A DNA stretch of 64,000 bases from Siphonodentalium dalli. Lineage: Eukaryota > Mollusca > Scaphopoda > Gadilida > Siphonodentaliidae. Where the stretch lies: assembly GCA_032622095.1 (NCBI GenBank), contig CP136063.1, forward strand, positions 147,117,379 through 147,181,378, read 5' to 3'. Shown in pieces: positions 24,079 through 36,449 of the stretch; within the stretch, counting starts at the first letter, position 1, and the number at the start of each line of letters is the position of its first letter. The position numbers were made by a program, and so were the translations under genes. The notes under the pieces were generated by a model that worked only from the letters and a program-made list of their open reading frames with translations, searched no databases and had not been told where the DNA came from.

Positions 24079-25457
24079 TAAAGCGCGCCGCACACGATGC
24101 GATATACCGTATATGGTACAACAAATATCGGGCACCGGTTACGGGTCAAATCGTTGCATGTGCAGTGGAAAATCGCAGGACATTTTGTCGCACGATCGGC
24201 CCCGCAAGGAATCAAATAATTTTGATTTTCTACGATCGAGTCGTACGATTTATTCGAAGTAGCCAATCAGATTCAACTATTAATCTGATCACGCGGCGAT
24301 CACATGTTTTCTTTCACAACGACATGGCGTCCATACAGTGTCCTTCAAAGTCAGAGTAGCGGGATATTTTGGACGGCGGAATACATTCATGCATCTAGAA
24401 TACAACTACAATTGAAATAGGTGCATGGACTGGACACCAGCAAATTGGTGTCAAAATAATATCTGATTGTGAATTTGTGTGGGGAATTAAATCAGGTATA
24501 GGGCCTACTAGTCTATAGAACTACAAACACTATTAATATTAATAATTTATTGGAAATTAGTATTTAATAGCTGCGATAAATACTAGTGATGAGCCGATTG
24601 TCAAATAGAGCCTTGCGCTGATTGCCGATTATTTGAGATCACAATCGGCCGATTCAGGTGCCGATACCGATTATTGTAATAGTTATACCAAAATATGTTA
24701 TATGTTATATACACTACTTCGATTTGGAAGCAACAACATAAGTAATATGCCAGTATACATAAGTATACGTTTGGATAAGTATAAAGGTAGGTATGGGTGG
24801 ACTTGTGAACGAATTCCTGCGTCCTGACAACCAATAGACATGTTATATTATGCTCAATTTACCGTAGATTTCTGTCTATAAGTCGCTACTTGTTGACCCA
24901 GTATTTCCCCTCAAAATGTGCATGTGCCTTATACAGCTGTAAGTTAATAGGGGGTTTGAATTCTGGCTACAATCACAAACACAGGTGAGTTTTGGCACTT
25001 GCCACGATGACAACTCAGAAGAGTGCATGACCGTTCACATCAAAACAGGAACGAAATGTTTAATTACAAATAAAAACAATTAAACTATTAATAATTGCTA
25101 CCAGTGTATGTATCCCTAGCCAATTAATAAAATATAAGAATTCAACATGAGACCACCATCTGAGGAAGGGATTTTGATGTTATACCACATTATCCTGAAC
25201 TCAACTGTAGAGACAATACCATGGAAACCATGCATAACATGCGAGGGCATGACGCAAAACTTATTTACTGTCTGCAGGTTTTGTTTTTATGTCGGCTTAT
25301 AGATAACAGGTCATTGAGGTCACTGGCTGACCTGATTATCAGTTTGATTCAGTTTGAATACTGGCGATTAGCGGTCACTACGTTGAATAGTAGTTGTTAA
25401 TTGGTGAACAATGGGGGATGTTGTAAACACACTGCACTATATAATGGGCAATTCCAC

Positions 25458-26022
25458 GTGACTGACATTACATTCAAAGAACTTTTTCCATATTCATTGT
25501 GATGAATAGAGCAACATTTATAAATATATAATCTTTTTTCTATGTGTGATGTTGGCTTGTGCCAGGGTGCACCCAAATATGTGCATTATTCTGAGTTTAG
25601 TCAAGCGATGACAAAATGGCATCGTTCAATGTTAGCGTGACTGACATTACATGAAAATATCAAGGCTCAGTGCCAACTTGTTTTCAAATTAAATTTGTCT
25701 TAAATTTACTGAAATTCATATGATTTTCTTTGTTAATTTTTCGTGGTAGATATTTCAAGATAATGTAAAAGCTAAATTTAAGCTTAGAACTAACATGAAA
25801 TATTTTTTGTTGTCCAAATTATGCGTGACTGACATTACACTAATTTCGTGACTGACATTACGCTATGAAATATATCAAATATTTCCAACAGTTTCCAATC
25901 CAAATGAGTAATTATTGCCCTACCAACCATATTTTATGGGGTTTAAATGCAATTAATATATTTTATTACCATATACAGCACATGAACATGACATTGACTA
26001 ATATAAGCGTGACTGACATTAC
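25458..26022 (+). repeat. five dispersed copies of GTGACTGACATTAC
   Basis: Exact 14-mers at 25458-25471, 25637-25650, 25825-25838, 25848-25861 and 26009-26022, all in the same orientation, with start-to-start spacings of 179, 188, 23 and 161. The DNA between them is not repeated, so this is not a conventional tandem array. Confidence 0.9.
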
Positions 26023-26744
26023 ACAATTTTATCTAAGATACATGGTAACTGGATATAAACTTTAAGTTGTTTGACATTCAAATACTTTAATATGAACACC
26101 TTTTTCACTTATTTTAGTTGGTATTTAACATTTTTTTATGGACAGACTAATCTGTCTGTGTCTGATATTATGCTACTGAATTTGTGCCTAACATTAACCT
26201 ATGAAAAAAAAAATAACAAAATATTAGTTCTACATTCTCAATTACCTTTTGTACAAGTTTTACAGACAATATTTAGCATATGGAGACCGGGGGAAATGGG
26301 AGATGGTTTGCATAGGTTGTCTTACTTTGGCAAATATTTTCAACAAATATTTCATGCCTACATGACATTTCAGTATTGTTTGTTTACCAGTATTTAGTGA
26401 GATATATATATTAAGTTGAATAAATAAATAAGTGGATAAGAATCGTCATTGTATGGCAGCCTCCCGAGAAAAAATGATAGTATAATACTGTGGACTTTCT
26501 CGTAGAAGTTGAACAACTCATTGGCCACAACAAAAGTCTGAGCACACTGTTCATTATACCTGGAGACATGAATTTCCAACAGCTTGAATGTGGGAATAAC
26601 CATGCTAGAATATTAACGGTAAGGTGGTATTAACTACTACGAGCACTATTAACAATAATAGTACTATTCTATTATAATATATGTGGGCATGATGTATGGA
26701 AATATTAAAGGACAAACCAATAGTTACAATACAATTATAGCTTT

Positions 26745-27195
26745 TTTTTTAATTAAGCGCAAGAAGAGCTAATTGTGCTTAAGCACAATAAGGGATGTTC
26801 CTTATTCCGCTTATAAGCTCAATAAGGGAATCTCTATTGTGCTTAAGTGCAATAAGGGAATATTTAATTGCGCTTAAGCGCAATGAAGAATATTCAAATT
26901 GCGCTGATAAAGCCCAATAATGAATCTCTTAATAAGGAATAATATGTTATATATAGTACATAAACTCCTTATAATTCAGGTGGTGTAGTCCATCTCCATG
27001 GTACAATGGGTGGAACAAATATAGGATTATTCTACTATTTGCAGAAGGGTGATCTAATGAGAGAGATATTAATTGTGTTTAAGTGCAATGGGAAGTAATT
27101 GCGGTTAAGCATAATAAGGAATGTCTTATTGCATTCTCATTGGGCTTAAGCGCAATTGGAGATTCCTTAAGTTATTGCGGTTAATCGAAATTGTC
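26745..27195. repeat. cluster of TTGYGCTTAAGCRCAA palindromes
   Basis: About eight variants of a 14-18 bp palindrome centred on CTTAAG (for example attgcgcttaagcgcaat near 26871) occur in 450 bp, most followed by 'aataaggga'. The orientation-symmetric motif with a conserved A-rich suffix suggests repeated protein-binding sites or a decayed minisatellite. Confidence 0.8.
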
Positions 27196-27524
27196 TATTA
27201 AATGTCAATTTTGTTTCCCATAGAGATCATCAATGATGTCTATGCGCAAGTGACCGACGCCAATCTTCTCTGTTGGGATTCCAATTGTTGGCTTATTAAA
27301 GATGCACATATGCTGAAGATACAGTCACGCTCGACACGCGCTCCCGTACATGTAGGTCGGCTTTTGGCCCCAAGTGAATTAAAATGTCATTGAAATAATT
27401 GGTTTCTCCCCATAAACATCCATATATTCAAAATACATGTTTTTGGAGCAGAATTAGGTAGTCCATATTGGACGCCATCATGGAATTTAATTTTTTTTGG
27501 TTTAATTTTCAGACATATTTAGTA

Positions 27525-27780
27525 GTTATGTGGATGGAGTTATCATTAACCTCACATCCTTATATTGGTTATGCGGATGGGGTTATCATTAAACCTCACA
27601 TCCTTATATTGGTTATGTGGATGGGGTTATCATTAAACCTCACATCCTTATATTGCAGGTTATGTAGATGGAGTTATAATTAAACATCGCATCATTGTAT
27701 TGGTTATTTAGATGGAGTTATCATTATACCTCACATCCTTATATTGGTTATTTAGATGGTTATCATTATACCTCACATCA
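27525..27780 (+). repeat. minisatellite, ~43 bp unit, about six copies
   Basis: Unit 'ttatgtggatggrgttatca' plus 'ttaaacctcacatccttatattgg', with point changes and one unit lengthened by 'ttgcagg'. Later units diverge. Confidence 0.88.
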
Positions 27781-27994
27781 GTGTGTTGGGGATTTTGGAC
27801 CTTGACTTGGGACCTTTGGTTTTGGTGAGTTTGAAGCCTGTTTACATTTCAAAATGTTGTCAGTTTTGTATCGTCTGCAGCGGAACTCGGCATGTTGAAG
27901 CAAATGTTACAAGGCATATTGCACCGTTCTGATTTTGGCATTGTTGAACAGAAGAGAAATACAGAATACAAATCAGAATCAAATGATAAAATGT

Positions 27995-28860
27995 ATATGT
28001 AACGAGTCTATAATACAAATGAAACAATTGGGGAGGGGTGGGCGATACGGGTTGATACCGATATAGATTTGAAGAGCGATAATGACCAATGTTGATATAT
28101 TATGCATCTCAACTCTATTGTTGCACCAAGACTATAAAAAGGGGGGGGGGGGGGGTCAGAAACTTAGTTGTCTCTATATAGTGCCAGAATAGTTATTTAT
28201 CGACTTCTATAGTGGTACAATGAAAATTAGAATCAAATTATAAAATATGTATATAACACAACTATACCGATGAAAAAGAAAAATAATAATTTGGGCCGGG
28301 ATTAGATGTTGGGTTGGTTATATGGAGTAAAAGGAGTTCATACGATGAACTGACATAAATTAGTAGAGCTATAGTGATCAATGTTGCCATGTAATGCATC
28401 GCGACTGTACTGTAGCGACAATTGTATAAAATTGGGGGGGGGGGGGGTCTGAAATTATCTCTATCTTAAAATATGGCACCAGAATTATATAGAAAGGAAT
28501 AGCAATTGATATACGTATACGGCATAGTACACGTAATACTATAGACATAAGAATTGATCACATGATAAAAATATGTACATAACTCGACTATACCGATGAA
28601 AAAAATAATAAATTGGACCGGGATTAGAGTTGGGTTGGTTACATGTGGATAATTGGATATGCGGTTTAATAATACTGATGAAACAATATAAATTAGTAGA
28701 GCGATAAAGACCAATGTTGACACTTAGTCAGCCTATATGTGGGGAAAATAGGGGTTGATACGATCGAGCAAAATAAATTTGTCGAGTGATAGTGACCAAT
28801 GTTGACTTATAAAGTAATGCGACTGTACTGTCGCACAATTATCAGGTAGAAATTGTCAAA
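27995..28860. repeat. degenerate tandem repeat with long G-runs
   Basis: Three to four diverged units of about 200-330 bp share 'gatgaaacaat', 'ggccgggattaga.gttgggttggtta', 'agagcgata.tgaccaatgttg' and 'gcgactgtactgt'. Two end in G-runs of about 14 bases (28140-28155, 28434-28448). Confidence 0.75.
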
Positions 28861-28929
28861 TATGTACCCTGGTGTCCAATATGGAGCACCTCAGAAAACA
28901 TTCGCAGGGCCCTAAAATTTATTTAACAC

Positions 28930-29450
28930 AGGATTTCCTATTCAAATCGATTTATGTCGATAAAACTCTTATTTTTCAAAATTTTAAGCTGAGACTTGGT
29001 GTGTCTGTGTGAAATACTAATATATTCCTAAAAATGACAGGTTCCAGCACGTAATTATGTTTTAGATGGCAGAATTTTTTTTTTTTCGATGATAAATTTT
29101 AATATAGGATTTGCCATTCAAAACGATTTATGTCCATAAAACTCTTATTTTTCAAAATTTTAAGCTGACACTTGGTATGTCTGCGTGGAATACTTATCTA
29201 TTCCTAAAATGACAGGGTCCATCGCGTAATTATGTTTTAGATGGAAGAAATGAATTTTTTTCGATGATAAATTTTAACATGGGATTGTCCCATTCAAATT
29301 GATTTATGTCGATAAAACTGTTATTTTTCAAAATTTTAAGCTGAGACTCGGTGTTTCTGCGTGGAATACTTATATATTCCTAAAACGGCAGGGTCCAGCA
29401 CGTAATTATCTTTTAGATGGAAGAAATTGATTTGTTTCGATGATAAAAAT
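28930..29450 (+). repeat. three ~175 bp tandem units
   Basis: Units share 'gatttatgtcgataaaact', 'ttatttttcaaaattttaag', 'ggaatactta.atattcctaaa' and 'cgtaattatgttttagatgg'. Starts fall near 28930, 29105 and 29282. Confidence 0.88.
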
Positions 29451-30276
29451 CCAGCGTAAACCAGCGTAAACAAATTTAACAATCATTTTCTCAAGTGTCG
29501 TTTTGGTAAAAATATCGCTCTCTCGACGGGGAGATCTGATCCGAACAATAGCTAAGATGTATTTAGATATAATTATTGAGAGAATTTGACAGATTAAAGT
29601 GGATTTTGAGAGAATCGAGTGGAGAAAACGTTTGCTTCAAACACGCGAATTCAGCCAATTACAGTTGCAGACGAGCGCTGTCACTGTCAGAATCAGATTG
29701 ACATTGACAACACATTGAACAAATGCAGGCTTTAAACTCACCTTTTTGGGAGGTAAATCCAATAAATTAGATATCAATACAATCCTTCCTAAGCACATTC
29801 AAAGATATCCCGCAAGTTTTTAATATCTTAGGACACAGAAACAGTCAAAATGAATGAATTTAAATCAGCTTCCGAGACGAAGCGAGACATGTACATGTGT
29901 ACGATTTTATTTTGACGCGCCTTGTTTACGATGACGTCATTTGCGTTGCTTCCCAACCTTAACCCTTTCCACTCCCAACGACATTTCAATTGGTTGAAAT
30001 TAAAAAGTTCTCAAGTTCCAGCTCAACCTGAATCTAGTTACTCAATTGGTAGAAATACTTTAGCAGTAATTCTTAGTTTTATAAGTTATAACTCTAATTT
30101 TATTCACTATACGAGCTCAACATCATAATATGTCACTGTTTATGGCGGTGTTATCCAAACGTGTGCTTTGATAATGATTATAATTTTATTTTGCGATCAA
30201 ACGTCAGTGCAGCTCAGCAGAAACGCATAGGCACTAGTTCAATTCAGCAGAAACGCATGAGTCCTACGATTACAGA

Positions 30277-30314
30277 CACCCACTGGACGCGCTTCGCGCG
30301 TCGGTCAGTGGGTG
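30277..30314. repeat. strong GC hairpin
   Basis: CACCCACTG and ACGCGC pair with GCGCGT and CAGTGGGTG around a TTC loop, in otherwise AT-rich DNA. The form is like Helitron/Helentron terminal hairpins, but no CTRR end follows. Confidence 0.7.
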
Positions 30315-31278
30315 AAAAAATAATTGTTCCGGACATCAGGCACAGGAATATAAACCCAAGATGTGTTATAGCGTGCATGCATCGACCTATTTAAATACTG
30401 AAATACTACATGCCAATCTAAAATAATTGTTACTATTTGCTCAATTTAATACTTACAAGCCACTTTGGGCATATATTTTACTAGCACATGTGGGTTAACA
30501 ATGGCATATGCTTTCATCACTAAAATGATGAATATGACGGAGAGAAAAACTTTTTTCAATAACTTGAATACCATAACTATCAGATTTTAAAACACTTTAG
30601 TCAATATTCAAGATTTAATTTTTTCACAAATTTCATTCTCCATCGTGGAATTGCCCTAATGGGTCTGGTGGGGCCATTTTAATTTTTACATAATTATTTC
30701 AATTCATTCGATATATAATAACTGAAGCGTGGTAAATGCAGTCAACTGCGTAATTATGTGTCAAGGTGACATGTACTTTCTGGGGTTTATACCTGTGTTA
30801 GGCAGGACCTGGCTGTATGTCATCAAATTTGTGTTGGGTTACACTTTCCCCATGTTTACTGGTCATTTATTCAACAAACATCGTTATATTTAACACAGTT
30901 TATTGAAGAAAAACAAGCACCTGATTATTATTTAGACAATCAGAAATGCCGATATTGAAACCCGAGTACCGATTGTCATCCGATGGGCCACAATCGGCCG
31001 ATTCCGATTGTCGTTTCCGATCATCGGCTCATCACTAATAAATACAAATATAGACCTATACCTATAGTCTATAAACCACTTTAATAATACGGTAACCCAT
31101 TGCATTCAGTAAACAACCCGATCGCATCATGTGCGGTGGTCTACCGTATTACGTTAAGTGATAACAGATGTCGCACGACTAAAATTGTACCGTGTGCGTA
31201 CACAGATCTTAGTATATGTCGCAATGATCTGCGACAAATATCGTGCAACAAATATCGCATCGTGTGCGGCTGGCTTAA

Positions 31279-31841
31279 CGACTAATTAATGTTACTGCCA
31301 GTGGTTTCTCGAAGATAGCGATAAAAGACCTGGCTGCACATGCGCACACAGGAACACGCCAGCATGCGCATGCGGTTTGTCAACATACTGCCAGGTCAAG
31401 GAAACAGCGCTAAACTCAAGATGATGTTAGTCGCCGAGTAATTGTTTTTCAAGGTGTGTTGTTCTTCTGTATCGAGATCAGCGTTTGATGACACAGAACT
31501 GTGCCTACAGATAATACTATATCGCCATGCCCTTGGTCATTGTTTCTTTGAAATCAAACTCCATTGTTTATTAAAACTTAAAATTCAAACAATATTAAAT
31601 TTTGCTGTTGTTGCTTCCACTCGGTCGATCGTTCTCGTAATTATCTGATTTCCTTTCCGGTTATGTAGTTGTAAGTTCGTTCCGCTTTTCCGTTCCGTCA
31701 ATTTACTACAGTTCAAGTTTTAAATGTTGACAAATTGCCGGTCTCGGATTTCTCTCAAAGTTCGGATTATATTTCGAGAGGCAGGTAATGTGCACAATGA
31801 CTTCGTAATCTGTCACTATCGCTTGACCTTATTACTGAATG
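31279..31841. other. no gene recognised
   Basis: Only a short inverted repeat (cctggc...gccagg, about 31330-31405) and no coding signal. Confidence 0.4.
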
Positions 31842-31849
31842 GTAGCAGA

Positions 31850-32938
31850 TAGGGCTGGGCGGTATTTCAATATATTGACTATAGTCGGTTTGGAAAAGAA
31901 AAACCGTATTGAAACCGTGTGTAAAATAAAAATTCAATATATCGTAACCTCAATTTTATCACCTCAAAAGACGGTTTCAAATTACAACCCAATACTGAGT
32001 TGAATACTTTAGCGGACCGCTGATTGAAAGCAGCCTTTATCGGTCGCTCCCATGTTATGTCTCTGTTGTATTCAATTGTAACCAATGACTCAATGGTTGT
32101 ATTTTGGGCTGAAGTAGAGTGATGGAGTATCTTCTTCCGAATTCAACCTGATAGCAGTGTAACGCCACGAGCGATACTTCGTCCAAACTTTTCGACTCGG
32201 CGGTATTTGTCGTTCAATTATATCTTAAAATTTGACTCAGGTTGACTGACAAATCCGTGAAATTCATTCAACTAGCCCGCCATTGAGTATTTGCAGACGC
32301 AGAATGTGACCCGCAGGTGTTGGTCGAAGTATATCACTTGGGACGTTACCTCGCTACCATCAACCCCAATTTTAAATATAGTTGAGCTGCATTGTCTCCC
32401 TTCCGTTTCACCTTGCTATTATTATTTCATTATTATGATAATAGATGAATAAAGTTCTCCCCTTAACTAAATCCCGTGTTCAAAAGTTAATTTAAAATGT
32501 TCCGTAATTCATTGTGTGTGATAGACAGCCCAGAATGAACCAGCTTGGCCCAATTCTACTAGGTCCTCTGTCAACCTATGAGCAAGTGCTTAGCTATGAC
32601 GTCACAGGAATGTGAATCGCGTGCTGAAATGTAAACAATGGAGTGATCAGGATAACTTGAGCCTGTAATTCACTCAATGTTGTTGCGTATTCCAGAATGC
32701 AGGAAGTTTATATAATGGACACATGCCATTCTGAGAATAGTTTATAATTTACTGCTTGGCGATAGTGTGTAGAATTTTAATCCCTAATAACGAAAACCCG
32801 GAGTGTTATATCTCTCGTTTAAAATTTGATTATACGTGATATTTTTCAATAGTATAATAATATTCAATAAAACCATATATCGCGGTGTTATTTTGGAAAA
32901 ATCGCGGTTTTTTAAAACGTCAATACCGCCCAACCCTA
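31850..32938. mobile_element. non-autonomous hAT element, 1089 bp
   Basis: The ends are TAGGGCTGGGCGGTAT (31850) and the reverse complement of TAGGGTTGGGCGGTAT (32938). The identical 8-bp TSD GTAGCAGA abuts both ends (31842-31849, 32939-32946). The subterminal parts contain 'atatatcg.ggtt' repeats on both sides. No transposase frame. Confidence 0.94.
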
Positions 32939-33224
32939 GTAGCAGACAAAACCATCTAGTTACATGTGATTTTGGTGATTGAAATGAGGGGCTATTTTTC
33001 CCGAGCTAGCGCTTCGGCAAGCCGTCTACCACATATTTTTCAAACAGTTACAAATGTCACATTTTGTTTTTTTTTCGTCGGGTAACTTGTTGATACTGAC
33101 TCAGAATAGATTAGTCTTCAATAAAATTGATCTGCAATGTTTGTATTTGCCTGTTATAAGTGGGAAAAAAATTCATAATAAATGATTAAGCCTATGGAGG
33201 TACTGAATGAACGTCCGGCTTCCT

Positions 33225-34205
33225 TTATTATTATTATTATTTATTTTGAATCAGGCATAAAGCGCCCATATATTATATCACAATTTAGCACACATATGTT
33301 ACATTATAATAGAGATTATATTAAAGATTACATATAAAGTAGATTATTCCAATGACGAAATAAGTATGAGCTGAATAACAAATCAGAATTATAAATGGCA
33401 TATAGTATCTTATTTGTAGAATTAGACGTTCTCTCTCGGAACCCATACACACTCTTGCGCACTAACATTGAAATCGAACACATTCTGTCATTCACAAACA
33501 TTCCACTGGCACTAAACGCTCTTTCATATCCCATTAACTTCCTATATGCATTATTAAAACATACTGTTAACTTATTAAAACAATGTTTGGTGTAATTCAC
33601 CCAAAGGTGAGCACAGTATAGCCGATGGGGTCATTGTCACAAGGCTCCGGTCACATTCGTAGCCAGCTTTTTAAATCGATCACAAATGTAGCCAGCTTTT
33701 CGCCGGCGATCACTTTCGTAGCCAGCTTTTCTAATTCCATGCTTTGTATGGCGCGAAATATGACGTCATCGCGTTCGTGACTAAAATATCGACGTCATGC
33801 TCCAAAACTGACTTCGTTATCAACTTCTATTGGAATATAACTCGAGCATCTATAACGACATTGATCGGAAACCTCAGGTTATTAGATGAACTAATATCAA
33901 ATTAAAATTTATGTTGTTTTTCATTCATCAACTCAGAAAAATGAGACTAACCTAATCTTGTTCATTGAGGCTCGCATGAATATGAAAAGCTGGCTACAAA
34001 TGTGATCGCCGTAGAAAAGCTGGCTACATTTGTGATCGATTTAAAAAGCTGGCTACGAATGTGACCGGAGCCTTGTGACAATGACCCCATCAGCCACAGT
34101 ATAGAGGAGATACAAACATGTGAAATAAGTACATTTTAACACGAGAAGAACATTTGTAGAATTTCCTGATCAGAATATTTGACCGGGAAAAATTTATCTG
34201 TATTG
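33225..34205 (-). pseudogene. non-LTR retrotransposon reverse transcriptase C-terminal fragment, split by a Mutator-like element
   Basis: On the minus strand, 34205-34095 and then 33620-33328 encode the C-terminal tail of a CR1/L2-type reverse transcriptase. Visible motifs are FSRSNILIRKFYKCS, then PLYCAHLW and FNNAYRKLMGY, then FRHWNNLLYM followed by a stop. The Mutator-like element at 33621-34094 interrupts it, and collapsing the 9-bp TSD keeps the frame. An (ATT)n tail at 33225-33240 marks the 3' end. No catalytic core remains (5' truncation), so it is inactive. The clade is inferred from the motif pattern. Confidence 0.78.
33621..34094. mobile_element. Mutator-like MITE, copy 1 (474 bp)
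   Basis: Long terminal inverted repeats begin GCCGATGGGGTCATTGTCAC. The identical 9-bp TSD CACAGTATA abuts both ends (33612-33620, 34095-34103). The inner parts of both arms repeat 'gtagccagcttttt' two to three times. The 9-bp TSD and long TIRs indicate the Mutator superfamily. Confidence 0.93.
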
Positions 34206-35111
34206 GCGCATTATATCACAGTCCTTCGATTCTGTTAAATGCAGGAGTGTGGTTGGTCACTCGCCTAACCTGAAACCCAGGCGTGTGATTATGGTGGATA
34301 TTTCCGGGGTATAAAATGACGAACGAAGACTCGAAATTAAATCAATTTTATCACCATTGTGATTCATCTTGTACACATGTATTCTTCACATTGAAGTAAT
34401 TAAAACTCCATTCTCGAATTGCATCGTAATGCTTCCGTTGGATGTAAGTTGTTATGAAATGCGGTCAGAGACCACGTAACCATGTGAGAGTTTCCTGTTG
34501 TGTGAACTCTATCGATATTTTTTAAAATAATGTTCGATTGCCCCGAACTCAAGTTTCAATTTCTATTCATCTTCACCGTCCATCGGGGCGGCTTCTTTTA
34601 GAACGCAACGCAAGGTACCAAAATTACGTTGCGTTGGTGATGGGGTGAATGGTGGGATTAATTTAAATATGTCATGTTGGTAACAATATCTAGCCGAGAA
34701 TTCCTCAGACCTACAGACGAATGCAACGACATCGCTAAACGCACCTGACTATAATAATGTTCTAGCGCATGCGCAAAACTTAAAACAATTACTTCCGTCA
34801 TATACGGCGTGTCCGTCAGTCTTTCCCAGCAAACAAGGTTGATAGTTATCATAAACCTTTTTTCAATCGTGCGCCGAATATCGGCGAGGAGTGTGATTAA
34901 TTACTCGCCAAGATTTAATTTCAGGCGTGCTATGGTGCGCGAGCGCGATCGCACGCCTCATAATCAAAGGCCTGTAATATCATTGTCATCAGAAAGATCC
35001 TAACTATTCAAGAGCATTTAGCTCAGTTTGAATAGTTGGGTCCACCAAATAGAATCAGCCCTGGGCCGAATTGTCCCACTCCCAAATAAACTATTTATAA
35101 CCTTATGAATC
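34206..35111. other. no gene recognised
   Basis: Relatively GC-richer patches, with a short inverted repeat near 34600-34640 (aacgcaacg...cgttgcgtt) and 'gcgcgagcgcgatcgc' near 34938. No exon or delimited element. Confidence 0.4.
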
Positions 35112-36449
35112 GGTCACTATGAATACCGAACATAACCGAACACAACCAAAAACAAGTCAAAATAAGGGTTAAAAGACGGAAATAATTGAAATAAAGTTTA
35201 AAATGATGTGTGTGTATATGTAAGCAAGTGATATGTGAAGTTTGATGCAATTTGGCCGATTAAAAGTTACGTTAATGAAAGTTTTATGTAATTTCACGCC
35301 GAGTCAGAGTCCGGCGTGATGGCGGCTAGCTCTATGAATACCGAACACAAGTTCAAATAAGCCGTATATAAGGGAAATATATTAAATAAAGTTTATAATG
35401 ATATGTGTGTACATGTAAGTTAGTGATATGTGAAGTTTGATGCAATTTGGCCGATTGAAAGTTGCGTTATTTGTAGGTTTATGTACAGTATTAGCTGCCG
35501 GCACGCAAACCAGAGTTCGGCAAGATGGCGGCTAACTCTATGAATACCGAACACAAGTTCAAATAAGGCGTATATAAGGGAAATATATAAAATAAAGTTT
35601 GTACTGATGTGTATTTATATGTAAGTTAGTGATATGTGAAGTTTAATGCAATTTGGCCGATTAAAAGTATAGTTATTTGTAGGTTTATGTACAATACTAC
35701 CTGTCGGCACACAAACCAGAGTTCGGCAAGATGAATACTGACCACAAGTATACAAGGGAAATATATAAAATAAAGTTTATAATGATGTGTATGTATATGT
35801 AAGTTAGTGGCATGTGAAGTCGGCACGCAAGCTATGGTTCGGCGAGGATTTCTATGAATATCGAACACAAGTCAAAATAAGGGAAGATTAAGACATCACC
35901 GACATGTGATAATTAATTTCCCCTAACATCTGGCACTGCGCAGTAGAGCCTTTGTTGTTGATTAATTACCGATGTGCGATCGTGGATTACTCTGGCTTAC
36001 CGAAAAGATTTCAGGGATGTTTTGACAGTGATATTCAAGCAAGGTTTCACAGGTTTCATAGAAACCAAAATGGTTGAATAAACAATATATTGGTGATGAT
36101 TAAATGAGTTGATGGTCTCATATGCAGGGTATAAGTACGAAATGGACTCTGAAAATTTCATGAGAAATATGTGCAAAAAAGAGAGCCAAGTAGCGGTAAG
36201 TAAACTAGTGGGTAAGATATTAATAGTGAGAAAGGCCTTCTCACAATAGATAGTAAGTTGGTTTACGAGGAGGTCGAAGCTGACATCATGACGAAAAATA
36301 AAAGTAAGTATATTGAGTCTTTCATGCTCAGATTAAGGTTCAAAGTCTTCGAGTCTCGTCGACAAAATAATTCCCAAACTTTGGACCAATAATAATTGTG
36401 AGAGTTTAAAGGTACTCAATCCGTAAAGAGGGTCCCCATCTCAACAGAT

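Larger units (their letters stand above)
24584..31037. mobile_element. hAT-like element, 6.45 kb, non-coding
   Basis: The ends are TAGTGATGAGCCGAT (24584) and ATCGGCTCATCACTA (31037). The identical 8-bp TSD ATAAATAC abuts both (24576-24583, 31038-31045). Motifs ATCGGC/CAATCGGCCGATT cluster inside both ends. Despite its size I find no transposase frame. The interior is a mosaic of iterated motifs, minisatellites and G-runs, annotated separately, and may include older nested insertions. Confidence 0.9.
24082..31275. mobile_element. Harbinger-like element split by a hAT-like element
   Basis: The termini are AGCGCGCCGCACACGATGCG (24082) and CGCATCGTGTGCGGCTGGCT (31275), inverted repeats differing at two positions in the first 16. 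TAA abuts both ends (24079-24081, 31276-31278), a 3-bp target duplication as in PIF/Harbinger. Subtracting the nested 6.45 kb element and its TSD leaves about 730 bp with no transposase frame. The superfamily call rests on TSD length only. Confidence 0.72.

Noticed and set aside
24030-24359. 109-residue plus-strand open frame
   Set aside because: It spans the terminal repeat of the Harbinger-like element, and the opposite strand is open too; no transposase motif.
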